Source: Deltaproteobacteria bacterium
GTDB taxonomy: Bacteria > Myxococcota > Kuafuiibacteriia > Kuafuiibacteriales > Kuafuiibacteriaceae
Length of the DNA stretch: 64,000 nucleotides
Direction: 5' to 3'
Assembly (NCBI GenBank): GCA_016713425.1
Contig: JADJPE010000005.1
Location: 2,542,001 to 2,606,000, forward strand
Positions 1-8,729 of this stretch are shown here, piece by piece (position 1 is the stretch's first letter; each line of letters opens with the position of its first letter). The notes beneath the pieces were generated by a model that was given only the letters and a program-made list of their open reading frames with translations, did no database searches and was not told the origin of the DNA. Both the position numbers and the translations under genes were made by a program.

Positions 1-2
1 TG

Positions 3-380
3 AAGCGTGACGACGGTGCGATCGTCCAAGGCCGCGCACCCCTCCGAGAGGTGAACCGCGCACTCGGGCTCGAACTGCCCGAGGGAGACGCGTTCAGCAC
101 CATTGGAGGGCTCTGCATGCACCTTGCCGGCGGTGTCCCCCAGAAAGGTGTGCAGCTCGACGCGAAGGGCGTTGCGCAACTCGAGGTCCTGGATGCCTCT
201 GTGCGTACGGTGCGCCTCGTTCGCGTCACAGCGCCCGGAGCGCCCGGAGCGCCTGGAACGCCCGGAACGCCCGGAACGCCCGGAACGTCCGAGACGCCCG
301 AGGAGCTCGAGAAGCCCGAGACTCCGGAAGCGAAGCGGTCTGGTCCATCTCAGAATTCTACCCAGGGTCCGGTGTCCTGA
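3..380 (+). CDS. CorC/HlyC-type CBS transporter-associated protein, C-terminal end (partial)
   Basis: The frame is open from the window edge, so the gene starts outside. Residues before the first possible start (GTG at 51) continue the same fold, which argues against that start. The first ~45 residues carry the features of a CorC_HlyC domain end: a VNRALGLELPEG-like helix start, then FSTIGGL and a short basic turn (VPQKG). These C-terminal domains cap CNNM/hemolysin-C type membrane proteins linked to divalent cation transport. Here the domain is followed by an unusual tail of collagen-like GAP/GTP triplets and then a Glu/Pro-rich stretch. Family assignment is from recognisable motifs only; the diagnostic DUF21 and CBS domains lie outside the window. 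Confidence 0.8.
   Translation, partial: KRDDGAIVQGRAPLREVNRALGLELPEGDAFSTIGGLCMHLAGGVPQKGVQLDAKGVAQLEVLDASVRTVRLVRVTAPGAPGAPGTPGTPGTPGTSETPEELEKPETPEAKRSGPSQNSTQGPVS
231..300 (+). repeat. 9-bp in-frame tandem repeat (collagen-like GAP/GTP tail)
   Basis: About six imperfect copies of a 9-bp unit (cgcccggaa and variants) encode Gly-Ala-Pro and Gly-Thr-Pro triplets at the C-terminus of the CorC-like protein. The period is a multiple of three, so copy-number changes would not break the frame. Confidence 0.8.
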
Positions 381-564
381 ATTGCGCTCACAAGCACCGT
401 CGAGAACCACAGCAACGACCGCGTGCGTCGCGCACCAACGTTCGCGTCGCTATTCCGCGCATCGAAGCGCCTCGCGAAGATCGACGGCAAACGCCTCGAC
501 TATTCAATGAGCGAACATCGCTTCCACGGGGAGACCCACAGCGCGGGGTCGAGGGCCGGCGCAG

Positions 565-1140
565 CTATCGAAAGGGAGGCCGTGGTTCGAGCTGGAGCAT
601 GCGTCTTAGGCGATCGACGACCAGTGCCGTGTCGGCACGGGTTATCGGTTGCGCCGGACAGAACTCGGTGCTCGAGCAGCCGACCATCGCGGATAGATCT
701 CTCATCTTCTGGACGTACGGAAAGAATGCGTTGGTGCTGCGCACATCGCTGAAATGTGGCTCTGCCGAGGCGTCGTCGACTTCGAAGCCGAAGGCGCGCG
801 TGGCGAAAGCCGCCATGTGCTGTCGCTCCACTGGGGCGTCGGGACAGTAGCGCCGCGGGGAGACCGAACACCCTCCCGTGATGCCCAGCGCGGCGAACGC
901 CTCGACCGATGCGTAGTACCAAGCGTCGCTGGACACATCCTCGAATGTTGGGGACGCAGGCGGCGGCGGAATCCGACGATCTGCGCCCACCAGCAGCACT
1001 TTCGCGGCCTGGGCGCGAGACAAGATCCCATCCGGGTGGAATGAGTCCCTCTCCCCAACCATGATGCCGTTGAGCGACATCATCTGGATTGCAGACCAGG
1101 CGGCGTGTGAGCGAGGAACATCCTCGAGTCTTGGCCGACT
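565..1140 (-). pseudogene. Three SLH domains: 3' half of a broken FAD-oxidoreductase/SLH gene
   Basis: This reading frame encodes three consecutive S-layer-homology repeats, each opening with an (F/L)xDV motif: LEDVPRSHAAW, FEDVSSDAWYY and FSDVRSTNAFF. Each continues to a GI..G turn and a final basic/Ala helix. SLH domains anchor proteins to the cell surface. The frame has no convincing start of its own. The coding signal begins at about 1140, exactly where the FAD-binding reading frame of the neighbouring fragment (1080-1808) stops making sense. The two fragments therefore look like the ends of one secreted oxidoreductase gene whose middle was deleted out of frame. Confidence 0.7.
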
Positions 1141-1808
1141 TTGGGTTCGAAACAGTAGGTGGCCGAGTCCCAGTAGCAGGTGCCTACGCTCTTTCCGAGA
1201 CTCGCATATCGGGCGGTGATGCGCTCGATCCATTCGCGGTAAATGCTGGCGGCCAGTGGGAGGTTGCCGCCAGCGAAGCCGTCCATGCTTGTTACACCGG
1301 CCGCGGTTGCTTGCCCGCCAACCCAGTCGGTCTCCTCGACCAACGCGACGCGAAGCCCCAAACGGGCTGCTTGGATGGCTGCGCCACTGCCTCCGGTGCC
1401 CGCGCCGAAGATCACGAGATCGTATAGATCGGAAGGAATAGGGGGGCTTTCGGCGTCATCGCGTTGGGTGCCAGCGTCGTCATGCGCAGGTGGGACCGGA
1501 GTGTCTGCGTTGGCATCTCCAATTCCAGGCGGCAAAGAGGTGGTGGCATCGATGGCTACGGGGGCCGAGACGCTGGCATCTTCGCCTCGACCCGAATCTT
1601 CAGGGTGTCCAGAGTCGGGGTTGCCGTATGGAGAGCCGACGTCGCCTTGAGACTCGGCCGGATCGGGCGCGGAGCTGGGCTGAGTCGACGAAGACGGTTC
1701 TTGCCTGACGCTGCAGCCGGCCACCGCCGGAGCCACTGCGAGTGCGGCTGCGATGATGGCGAGTGTCCGCGATAGATCTCTCGGGGGTCTTGCTTTTCCT
1801 CGTCCCAT
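1080..1808 (-). pseudogene. FAD-dependent oxidoreductase lipoprotein, N-terminal fragment
   Basis: Visible in order: an n-region and hydrophobic segment ending in VAGC (lipobox, residues ~15-32); a long Ser/Pro/Asp-rich linker (~33-125); then a Rossmann FAD-binding start, LVIFGAGTGGSGAAIQAARLG, leading to a VALVEETDWVGGQ segment typical of FAD-dependent oxidoreductases (PF12831-like). The family continues for several hundred residues after the FEPKVGQ-like motif, but here that motif (~220) is followed within ~20 residues by a stop. The downstream frame carries SLH domains and no substrate domain. I infer an internal deletion plus frameshift at about 1117-1140. The start (ATG at 1808) fits the lipoprotein signal. 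Confidence 0.65.
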
Positions 1809-2088
1809 GCGCTCTTGGGGCGAGGTTGGGACGACGCCGCCTGTCCGTCAACTCGACAGGTGGAAGAAGCCGGGTCTTCGTTATCGACTTAGCGAACTGC
1901 GGGTCCAGGGTGCCTCGACGCCGGTCACTTCGCGTGACGATATCCGAGCTCTGAATGATCGTTTCGGCGAGGCGTCGCGCGGTTAAGCTCTCGACCGCGC
2001 CCGGCCCGCCGCCCGCGTCCACACCGGGATCAGCCCGCTCGTCCGAGTTCATCGCGACCAATCCCGCGTGAAACGACCAGAGGAACTC

Positions 2089-3969
2089 TCAGTCGGGCGC
2101 CCGAATCAGGAAACCTCGAGGCGCGCTGATCTTGAACGACAGGAGGATTTCACGGCGCGCGTGAGGCGGAAGAGTCAAGGCAAGCGATGTGAGTCCAGTC
2201 TCTGGCTCGAGGACCGACATGCGATCCATCTCGATGACCTTGACCGAAGCGCTCTCGGTTCGAGAAACGGGAATGCGATCTCGAAGGAGAAGCCTCTTCT
2301 CCTCGGCGCTCGCGTTCTCCACCACGGTCCGTGACACGAACTCGTGTGAAACAGCGCCCGTCAGCGCAGCCTTCGCGAGAGGTTCGATCCGGGTGACGCA
2401 TCGAATCCGCACGGCCGCATCGGTTCCGAGCGCGAGCCGGAAACGCTCGTTGGGCGTGATGCGGCCAAGCGACGTTTGCCCGCTGAAGTTGGGGCCACGA
2501 AAGAGATTGACGCGACCCGGCAGCAGCACATGCTCCGTGCGGTTTTCGAGCTCAGCCACGAGCATTGCAACCCCGCGCTCTCGGGGCACGGCTTCGAGCT
2601 GCGCCTGGCACGGAAGCTCCGCACGGAACAGCTCGACGCGCGACGCTCTGCCCGTCGACGGAACCCGTACTCGCCCTCCCGCACGATATTCGACCGCGCC
2701 GTTGCGCCCTTCGGAAGACCCGACCCCTTCCTTTGTACGCTCACCCGGACCAGAAACGCCGCCGAGCTTCGCGACATCCTTCGTCGACGATAGGATTTCC
2801 CGCTTCTCGACGCCCGCACGTCCTCGCACCAGGATCGGAATGAGCTCAGGTGCAGGTTCCGAAAGGGCGGGCTCCGCCGTCGTGGCGATCAGCTCGATAT
2901 CATTCCAGTCTTCGCCGGTCGATTGAGAAACCAGCGCGACGCAGCTCAGCTCCATCCGATCGGTCCCCGGAGAGCTTCGCTCGTCGTCGTCCTTTCGACG
3001 GCGGTAGCGAGCGTCGTAGCTCGGTGTCCATCCCGCGTGTCTCGTGAGGTACGAGAGCTCGACCTCGATCTCGTCGCCTTCCGCGCAGACTCCCTCACCG
3101 ACATTCGCGCGGTCTTCAAGCAGAACGACCACGCGAAGCGCGAGCTGACGAGGCTCAGAGAGCCCAACCAACTCATCTGACAAGGCCGATTTCGCCCGCT
3201 GAAGCGCGCCCCGCTCAATCTCGCGCAGCGCACGAGCGGTCAGGATCTCACTCTCCCGCCTCCGGAGGAGGTCGAGAGCCTGACCCCACCCCTCGAACTC
3301 CGGATCGCGATCGAGCCACGCGCTGGAAAGCGATCTTGTCAGAACCGTCGTGTACTCTCCAAGAAGCTGCTCCGCACGTTGCTCGACCTCATCCGCGTCA
3401 CTAAGCGCCTGAAGCCGCTCCTCCAACTGGCGCATCTCGTGCTCCACGGCAGCCTGTCGCTCGCTGGAGCCGTCCGAATAAATCGCCGACGAGATCACGC
3501 CCGCAATGCGAATCGGCGAAGATGATCGACAACGGCGCGCGCTTGCTCGAAATGACGTAAGATCGGTGTCGATCGGAATCGGCTCGAACGTCACTTGCTC
3601 CGTCGCTTCAGGTAAAACGCGCGACCTTGTGATCATCGCGCGGTCGACGAAGACCCGGACGTGCTTCACCCGTCCCGGGTCGGCTCGCGCTCGCGCCCAC
3701 ACCCCTGCCTCGGCCGCGGCCTCCGCAGTTCTTTCATTCGATGCGGGTGCTGTCTCATTGGCGCCTTCATTGGCGCCCTCATTGGCGCCCTCATTGGCGC
3801 TTTCATTGGCGCTTTCATTGGCGCTTTCATTGGCGCTTTCATTGGCGCTTTCATTGGCGCTTTCATTGGCGCTCTCATTGGCGCCTTCATTCGCGCCTTC
3901 ATTCGCGCCTTCATTGGCGCCTTCATTGGCGCCTGTAAGCATGGCTGGTGGCGGCGGTTCGGTCGTCAT
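2089..3969 (-). CDS. MuiA-like DUF4140/DUF4139 protein with long Gly/Ser-Ala-Asn-Glu repeat
   Basis: 626 aa. Residues ~10-72 are a run of ANE tetrapeptides (GANE, SANE) encoded by a 12-bp tandem array. After a linker, a DUF4140-type N-terminal domain begins (VKHVRVFVDRAMITR..., ~95-150). A coiled-coil helical segment with Glu/Arg heptads follows (~165-270). A DUF4139 beta-rich region with the GWTPSYDARYR signature lies at ~305 and runs to the end. This is the architecture of mucoidy-inhibitor MuiA family proteins, whose biochemical role is unknown. No signal peptide is visible. The gene follows a second MuiA-like gene with only 48 bp between, so the two are probably co-transcribed paralogues. 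Confidence 0.8.
   Translation of the reverse strand: MTTEPPPPAMLTGANEGANEGANEGANEGANESANESANESANESANESANESANESANEGANEGANEGANETAPASNERTAEAAAEAGVWARARADPGRVKHVRVFVDRAMITRSRVLPEATEQVTFEPIPIDTDLTSFRASARRCRSSSPIRIAGVISSAIYSDGSSERQAAVEHEMRQLEERLQALSDADEVEQRAEQLLGEYTTVLTRSLSSAWLDRDPEFEGWGQALDLLRRRESEILTARALREIERGALQRAKSALSDELVGLSEPRQLALRVVVLLEDRANVGEGVCAEGDEIEVELSYLTRHAGWTPSYDARYRRRKDDDERSSPGTDRMELSCVALVSQSTGEDWNDIELIATTAEPALSEPAPELIPILVRGRAGVEKREILSSTKDVAKLGGVSGPGERTKEGVGSSEGRNGAVEYRAGGRVRVPSTGRASRVELFRAELPCQAQLEAVPRERGVAMLVAELENRTEHVLLPGRVNLFRGPNFSGQTSLGRITPNERFRLALGTDAAVRIRCVTRIEPLAKAALTGAVSHEFVSRTVVENASAEEKRLLLRDRIPVSRTESASVKVIEMDRMSVLEPETGLTSLALTLPPHARREILLSFKISAPRGFLIRAPD
3756..3935 (-). repeat. 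12-bp tandem repeat, about 15 copies, coding for ANE tetrapeptides
   Basis: On the plus strand the unit is cattggcgcctt with third-position variants (cattggcgcttt, cattcgcgcctt). Fifteen consecutive 12-bp units run without interruption. Read on the minus strand they give GANE/SANE. Because 12 is divisible by three and the unit has no stop, all three frames stay open here, which produces spurious ORFs on both strands. Confidence 0.92.
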
Positions 3970-4017
3970 CGCTCGTCCTCGGTCGTCGTCGCGCGTCGTC
4001 GTTCGTGATCGTCTTCT

Positions 4018-5838
4018 TCATGCACCAAGCGACTGCTCGATCTGGTAGTCCCTCGGAACCTGAATCTCGTACACAATCTTCACCTCTGCGTGGGCGCTGG
4101 CCGCAAGCTCCAGCCGGAAAGTCAGAATGCCCGTCACGGGATCAAACACGTGGTCCGCGGGCGTCGATCGGACGAGTCTCACGGACACGCGTGGGTCCGA
4201 CGAGAGCGGAATCTGGTCTTGGAGCTCGGCGGGCGCACTCGCGTCCAGGTAGTTCTCGATCTCGACCGTCACCTCCACGACATGGACATCCTCGACCTTG
4301 AGGATCCCTTCCGTTCTCACGTGGGTCCTTGTCCGTCGGGCGCATTTGATGGCCGGCTCTACGCCGAGATCCAAGGCCAGCGTTCCGCCCCTCTCGGTCG
4401 TCTTGATCTCCGTCTCTCCGAAGAACACGTCATCCAGAAAGATACCGGCGGGACCCGCAAGCAGCGGCGCGCTGTCTCCGTGGGTGATCGTCGCCCGCCG
4501 AAACGCGTAGCTGCGAAGCGCTGGGCGAAGGAGGTACTCGATCGCGACCGGGTGCGATGATGAGCCGAGTCCGAGCCTCTGCCGGTCGTTCCCTGAGCGG
4601 CATCCGACCCGGCCCGGGACCTCGAACTCGAAGTCAATCCCTTCGCACGCATCTTGAGGAGGCTCGACCGCGTCCAAGTAGTCCCCGTCCTTTCGTGGCT
4701 TTCTCTCGTGCAATGCACCCTGGAGCTTGTGCCCACGAGCCTTTGGAATCGCCCGCGCGGTGAGCGCTTGCGCGTCGAGTTCGGAGCGTTGTTGTCGAGG
4801 GATCTCTTCGTGGACGACGCCCCCTTCGGAATCGTCCGGGTAGGGGTCGAAAACCTTTCCGGCGCCGAGGGACTCGTTCGGCGGGCTCAGCGAGTCCTCC
4901 GTGCCACGTTCATCGCTCGGTCCGCCCGCGACGACGGGTTCTGGCCGAAACCGGGCGCTGCGATTGCGGGTTGAATAAAGCTCTGACGTACCGTCCTCGT
5001 AGCTCTTCTGAAGACCGAGCGACCACGGCGAGAGCACGGGAGGCTCGAGTGCTGTCTCGGGTTGGGCGGTCGACAGGCAAAGATCGATCTCTTCCCAGTT
5101 CTCGGACGTGTCCTGCCAAAGATCTGCGAACCGGACGAGTTCCACCGCCGGCGCTCCACCACTCAAGCGAATGTGGTAGTAGGGCCGCCAGGTCGCCCAA
5201 GACACCGCGTATTCGACGTCGAGCGCGACGGTCCCTGGTTCGTGAGAACCGAGATCCAGCGTCGTCGTAATGAGCGTCTCGCTCGACGAGGATCCCGAGG
5301 TCTCGCCCACGAGATCGCGGCGCCGCTCCAATTCTCGCCACGCCTTCAGGGTCTCGTCATGCTCTCTGCCCAAACGCCGAACGAGCGCCATGGTTTCTCG
5401 ACGGCGTTCCGTCACGACATCGAGGCCCGCAAGGAATACATCCGGGCGAAAGGGGGCGACCGCGTGTACGCCCCCCGGTAGCACCACGGGTGTGGGCCGC
5501 AAGCCGTCGATCACCGAGATCTCGTACCGAGCGGCCTCGAGCTCTCCCCCTAACTTCCGGACCTTCGCATGGAGCGCCTCGGAAGCCAGCCGGAGCGCCG
5601 CCGCATCCGAGGTCACATCGACCTCGGCAAGCACGGTTTCAGCCTCGAGCGCGAGGACGATTCCTCGGCTGGGCACAACGCGGATGCTTGCCGGATCCAG
5701 CCCTCGCGGCGCGCGAAGCGCGATGCGCTGGACACCTCCGTCGACCTCGCCTTCGGTCCGCCTGGTCACATGCGCTACGTCCGAAAAGACGGTCGCCCGA
5801 ACGACACGACTCCGACCCATGGCTCTGAGATCGCTCAT
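4018..5838 (-). CDS. MuiA-like DUF4140/DUF4139 protein
   Basis: 606 aa. The N-terminal DUF4140 region (RATVFSDVAHVTRR..., ~14-60) is followed by a helical segment (~75-180) and a DUF4139 core with the VSWATWRPYYHIRLSGG signature at ~210. The conserved C-terminal part ends in an IVYEIQVPRDYQIEQ motif. It is the upstream paralogue of the gene ending at 2089. It lacks the ANE repeat and instead carries an Arg/Glu/Asp-rich, probably disordered insertion in the middle (~275-380). No signal peptide is seen. Function is unknown beyond family membership. The ATG at 5838 opens both the conserved domain and the operon. Confidence 0.8.
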   Translation of the reverse strand: MSDLRAMGRSRVVRATVFSDVAHVTRRTEGEVDGGVQRIALRAPRGLDPASIRVVPSRGIVLALEAETVLAEVDVTSDAAALRLASEALHAKVRKLGGELEAARYEISVIDGLRPTPVVLPGGVHAVAPFRPDVFLAGLDVVTERRRETMALVRRLGREHDETLKAWRELERRRDLVGETSGSSSSETLITTTLDLGSHEPGTVALDVEYAVSWATWRPYYHIRLSGGAPAVELVRFADLWQDTSENWEEIDLCLSTAQPETALEPPVLSPWSLGLQKSYEDGTSELYSTRNRSARFRPEPVVAGGPSDERGTEDSLSPPNESLGAGKVFDPYPDDSEGGVVHEEIPRQQRSELDAQALTARAIPKARGHKLQGALHERKPRKDGDYLDAVEPPQDACEGIDFEFEVPGRVGCRSGNDRQRLGLGSSSHPVAIEYLLRPALRSYAFRRATITHGDSAPLLAGPAGIFLDDVFFGETEIKTTERGGTLALDLGVEPAIKCARRTRTHVRTEGILKVEDVHVVEVTVEIENYLDASAPAELQDQIPLSSDPRVSVRLVRSTPADHVFDPVTGILTFRLELAASAHAEVKIVYEIQVPRDYQIEQSLGA

Positions 5839-5949
5839 CTTGTGGCCACCAGCCTACCTCAACTCTGCTCGAAATGGGCGTCGCCTATCGACGACGCATG
5901 GTCGTCGACGCGTTTGTGATGCCATGACGCACGTCTAGACCCCCAACTA

Positions 5950-5980
5950 GAGCGCCGATCCGGGTTCCTGATCGGCGCTC
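5950..5980. terminator. Perfect 11-bp hairpin (GAGCGCCGATC), possible terminator
   Basis: gagcgccgatc at 5950-5960 is the exact reverse complement of gatcggcgctc at 5970-5980, with a 9-nt loop. It is GC-rich like an intrinsic terminator, but only a short T run (ggtttgattc) follows. It sits between two divergent features, so it does not terminate either gene as now arranged. It may belong to sequence lost from this junction. Confidence 0.45.
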
Positions 5981-6042
5981 CAGGGTTTGATTCTGCCTCG
6001 CCTCGCCTCGCCTCGCCTGCACGGATCAGGAGCTCGTACACC

Positions 6043-6363
6043 ATGTGGAACTCAGGCGGTTCTGGTGCACGCTGGGTCCAGGTCGATCTGCAAGGGCACT
6101 TCGACGTCACAAGCATCGTCGTTCAGATCGCCCGATACCCGAAAGATGGGAACAGTGCCTGGACCGTTCAGACGCTGGAAGATGGTGTCTGGCGCAATCG
6201 TGGGAGCTGGGCGGGCCCGTGGTTCAGCGACGGAACCTGGGTGAATCTCTCGCCGCGGACCGGAAGCTACCCACGAGTCTCCGCCATCCGAATCACGGGG
6301 CAGTGCCTCGACTCCTGGGTGGCCCTCCGAGAGATCTACGTCGGCGGCTCGCAATCGCGCTGA
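6043..6363 (+). pseudogene. 5'-truncated discoidin (F5/8 C-type) domain fragment
   Basis: 106 codons from the first ATG encode most of a galactose-binding-like beta-sandwich: TMWNSGG, WVQVDLQG, VTSIVVQIAR and a closing IRITGQC...LREIYVGG. In intact discoidin domains the TMWNSGG-like strand is preceded by ~20 further residues (the N.A.DG turn) and normally by a signal peptide. Here the frame stays open upstream to at least 5941 with no ATG, GTG or TTG, passing through a hairpin and a (cctcg)n run. The domain start and export signal are therefore missing and this looks like a gene remnant. A functional short protein from the internal ATG is not excluded. Confidence 0.55.
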
Positions 6364-6473
6364 GCCGCGCCAAGGTCCGCGATCAAGCGCTGAAGCAGCT
6401 TGCTCGGCTCATCGCCCAGGACCATCACCTCACCCACGGCGTGACGTGCTACCGCGCGGAGCGCGGTTTCGTT

Positions 6474-6507
6474 CAACTCATCAGAGATGTCAACTCATCA
6501 GAGATGT
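6474..6507. repeat. 17-bp perfect tandem duplication
   Basis: caactcatcagagatgt occurs twice head to tail (6474-6490 and 6491-6507) in the ~200-bp stretch between the discoidin fragment and the next lipoprotein gene. On the minus strand this stretch also holds an open frame of ~45 codons that I could not assign. Confidence 0.85.
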
Positions 6508-6587
6508 TGTGTTCTACAGCCGCCAAGTCCATGGGAACCGTCGGCCGAATCGCGTAGCATGGCGGGGTGCACGGAACCACTCACCTC

Positions 6588-8060
6588 ATGATCACGACCC
6601 ACCGCCGCACTCGGCTCCTTCTGCCCGGCCTCATCCTCCTCGCAGGGAGTCTGACGGCGTGCACAGCAGGCTGCACGGGAACGGTCGGAGGGGGTGCGAG
6701 CAATCCATCAGATGCCCTCGTCGGGGACATCGCGCTCGGAGACGATGACGGGGGCACTTCGGGTCATGATGCGACTGAACCCGGCACGGGCGAGGACGCA
6801 AGCCCCACCTCCGAAGACGACGGCGCGGTTCGAGACAGTGAATCTGGCCTCGACGCAGAGTCCGAACGCGACGCTGCGCCCGGGCAAGACGCTGAGTCAC
6901 GGCCCGACGGAGGGCCCGTCCCCGATGCGGGCACCAGTCCCTATTCGTGCGCAGGATGGGTCGATCTCGGGGGGCCATTGGACTTCGCACGTGGGAACTA
7001 CGCCTCGACGCCTTCGCTTTCCGTCGATGGGACTGGAAGACTTCTCGCGACGTGGCACGAGACGGTGCCGGGCGAGAACTACAACATCTACGTCAAGGAA
7101 TGGACAGGACGAGAGTGGCGCCTCGTCGGGGAAGCTCTCGACGCGGTGAGAGCGTCGGGCACGCAGTCGCCGGAGATTCGCGTGGATCCTTTCGGTAACC
7201 CGATCGTGGTGTGGACCGAGGGACGCGACCTCTACGCGTCCCAGCACGTACAGGGCGCATGGGTTCGCATTGGCGATCGAATCGATGTGAGCGAGGCAGA
7301 GGACGCTTATCCCGACCTGCCTTCACTCGCGATCGATCCTCAAGGTCGACCGATCGTGGCTTGGACCGAATGGGATTCCTCGTTGAAGAGCGAGATCTAC
7401 GTGAAACGCTGGAGCGGATCTGCATGGGAGTTCCTGGGTGCTCGTGCGCTCAATGTCGACCCCGCCGATCGTGCATCGTGGCCGTCCGTTGCGACAGGTC
7501 CGGACGGAACAGTCTTCGTGGCCTTCGACGAAGTGACTCGAGAGAACGGACACCGAACCTTTGTCATGCGCTGGAGCGGTGCGGTCTGGAGCGTCGTCTC
7601 CGGCGGTGCCGTCGTGACCACGTCCGGTGTCGAGACCTATTCGCCCAGCCTGGTCGTCGATCGCGCAGGCGCGCCAGTCATCGCCCTGTACCAGATCGCT
7701 CAGTCGACCTCGGAGAGCAGCAGCCATGTCTTCCGCTATACGCAAGACACATGGGAGCCGGTCGGCGGTGCGATTGATGTTCCGCCCAACGTCGATACCG
7801 TCGGCCCCGTCCTCACGCTCGATGCGAATGACCACCCCGTCGTGGCCTTCACTGAGTCGGCGGAACAGAACTCCGTCCGCGTTGCCGGTTGGACAGGGTC
7901 CGCCTGGGAAGCCCTCGGCGACGCGCTCGACCTCGCGCCCGAACAGACCGCCTTTGCCCCCGCGATCGCCCTCGATCCGCGCGGCAAACCTTCGGTCGCC
8001 TGGACAGAGTGGGACCCAACGACCGAGACCATGAACATCAACGTGAAACGGTGTGAGTAG
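6588..8060 (+). CDS. Secreted lipoprotein with six beta-propeller-like repeats
   Basis: 490 aa from ATG 6588. The start places a short basic n-region (THRRTR) before a hydrophobic core and an LTAC lipobox, so export and lipidation are likely; a GTG at 6567 is an alternative start. Residues ~25-120 are an Asp/Glu/Gly-rich disordered linker. The rest holds about six repeats of a DP.G.P.VAWTEW-like strand pair spaced ~50-60 residues apart (IVVWTEG, IVAWTEWD, VFVAFDE, VIALYQ, VVAFTE, VAWTEWD), which suggests a beta propeller of the kind common in myxobacterial surface lipoproteins. No catalytic residues are recognisable. The gene stands alone and converges on the next gene. Confidence 0.75.
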   Translation: MITTHRRTRLLLPGLILLAGSLTACTAGCTGTVGGGASNPSDALVGDIALGDDDGGTSGHDATEPGTGEDASPTSEDDGAVRDSESGLDAESERDAAPGQDAESRPDGGPVPDAGTSPYSCAGWVDLGGPLDFARGNYASTPSLSVDGTGRLLATWHETVPGENYNIYVKEWTGREWRLVGEALDAVRASGTQSPEIRVDPFGNPIVVWTEGRDLYASQHVQGAWVRIGDRIDVSEAEDAYPDLPSLAIDPQGRPIVAWTEWDSSLKSEIYVKRWSGSAWEFLGARALNVDPADRASWPSVATGPDGTVFVAFDEVTRENGHRTFVMRWSGAVWSVVSGGAVVTTSGVETYSPSLVVDRAGAPVIALYQIAQSTSESSSHVFRYTQDTWEPVGGAIDVPPNVDTVGPVLTLDANDHPVVAFTESAEQNSVRVAGWTGSAWEALGDALDLAPEQTAFAPAIALDPRGKPSVAWTEWDPTTETMNINVKRCE

Positions 8061-8252
8061 AATGCGCCTGTCCTCGGGCCCGGAGGACGCGAGCGCTTCA
8101 TGCATTGAGGCGTTCGACCTTGACCTCATCTTCGTTCGGTCGGCACCTTCTTTCGACTCGCATCATCAACCTCATCCGTGTGATTCGAGGAGCGGTTGTC
8201 GAGAAGGAGCGCGAGGGGTGATGCGGCCGTGCAAGTTGTTGAACATACGCAG

Positions 8253-8729
8253 CTAGCCACGAAGCGTGGCGCGAATCCGAAATGGCGTCAGGCCGGCGCG
8301 AGCGCTGACGTTCCGGTTTCGTGAAGCGTCTCGATGAACTTCGGCCCGCGCGGTCGCCGCGTCGACGCGCACGCCGAGGGCATGCGGCTCGCCCCCCAGA
8401 AAGGCGTTGAAGCGCGCTTGAGCGTTCTTTGGATCGAAGCGCTTCGGGAAAGGCGAGTCCCCCATGTCCAGTGGACGATGGCCTCGAGCCTGTCGAACAA
8501 ACTGGCGGACGGCCGCCACGACCGCCTCGGCCTCACAAACCAGGCCGCGCTCAAGAATCGTCGCCGCCAGGGCGAGGTAGTCGCGGCACCGCTCCGGCAA
8601 GTCGGGCCGCGGAAGAGACCGGAGACCCGCCTGCACGTCCGTGACAAGCCGAGACAGCAACACCGGCTCACGCGTGTGTTGGGCGGTGAGGATTCGATGG
8701 AGCAGACGCTCAATCTCTACGGCACTCAA
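8253..8729 (-). CDS. Hypothetical helical protein, 158 aa
   Basis: Not recognised. The predicted product begins MSAVEIERLLHRIL and is mostly amphipathic helix up to residue ~85, then turns Arg/Ala-rich. The start is TTG, supported by a GAGGA element 7 nt upstream (gaggatagggca-TTG). No signal peptide, membrane segment or metal motif is visible. The codon pattern of the first half looks coding; the last ~30 residues are less convincing. It lies beside an IS66 remnant, so it may belong to an acquired or decaying patch. Confidence 0.5.
   Translation of the reverse strand: MSAVEIERLLHRILTAQHTREPVLLSRLVTDVQAGLRSLPRPDLPERCRDYLALAATILERGLVCEAEAVVAAVRQFVRQARGHRPLDMGDSPFPKRFDPKNAQARFNAFLGGEPHALGVRVDAATARAEVHRDASRNRNVSARAGLTPFRIRATLRG

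Noticed and set aside
3666..4008. Frames on both strands rich in MKAP, IGAF or HWR repeats
   Set aside because: They are readings of the 12-bp ANE array in the other frames, open only because the unit has no stop.
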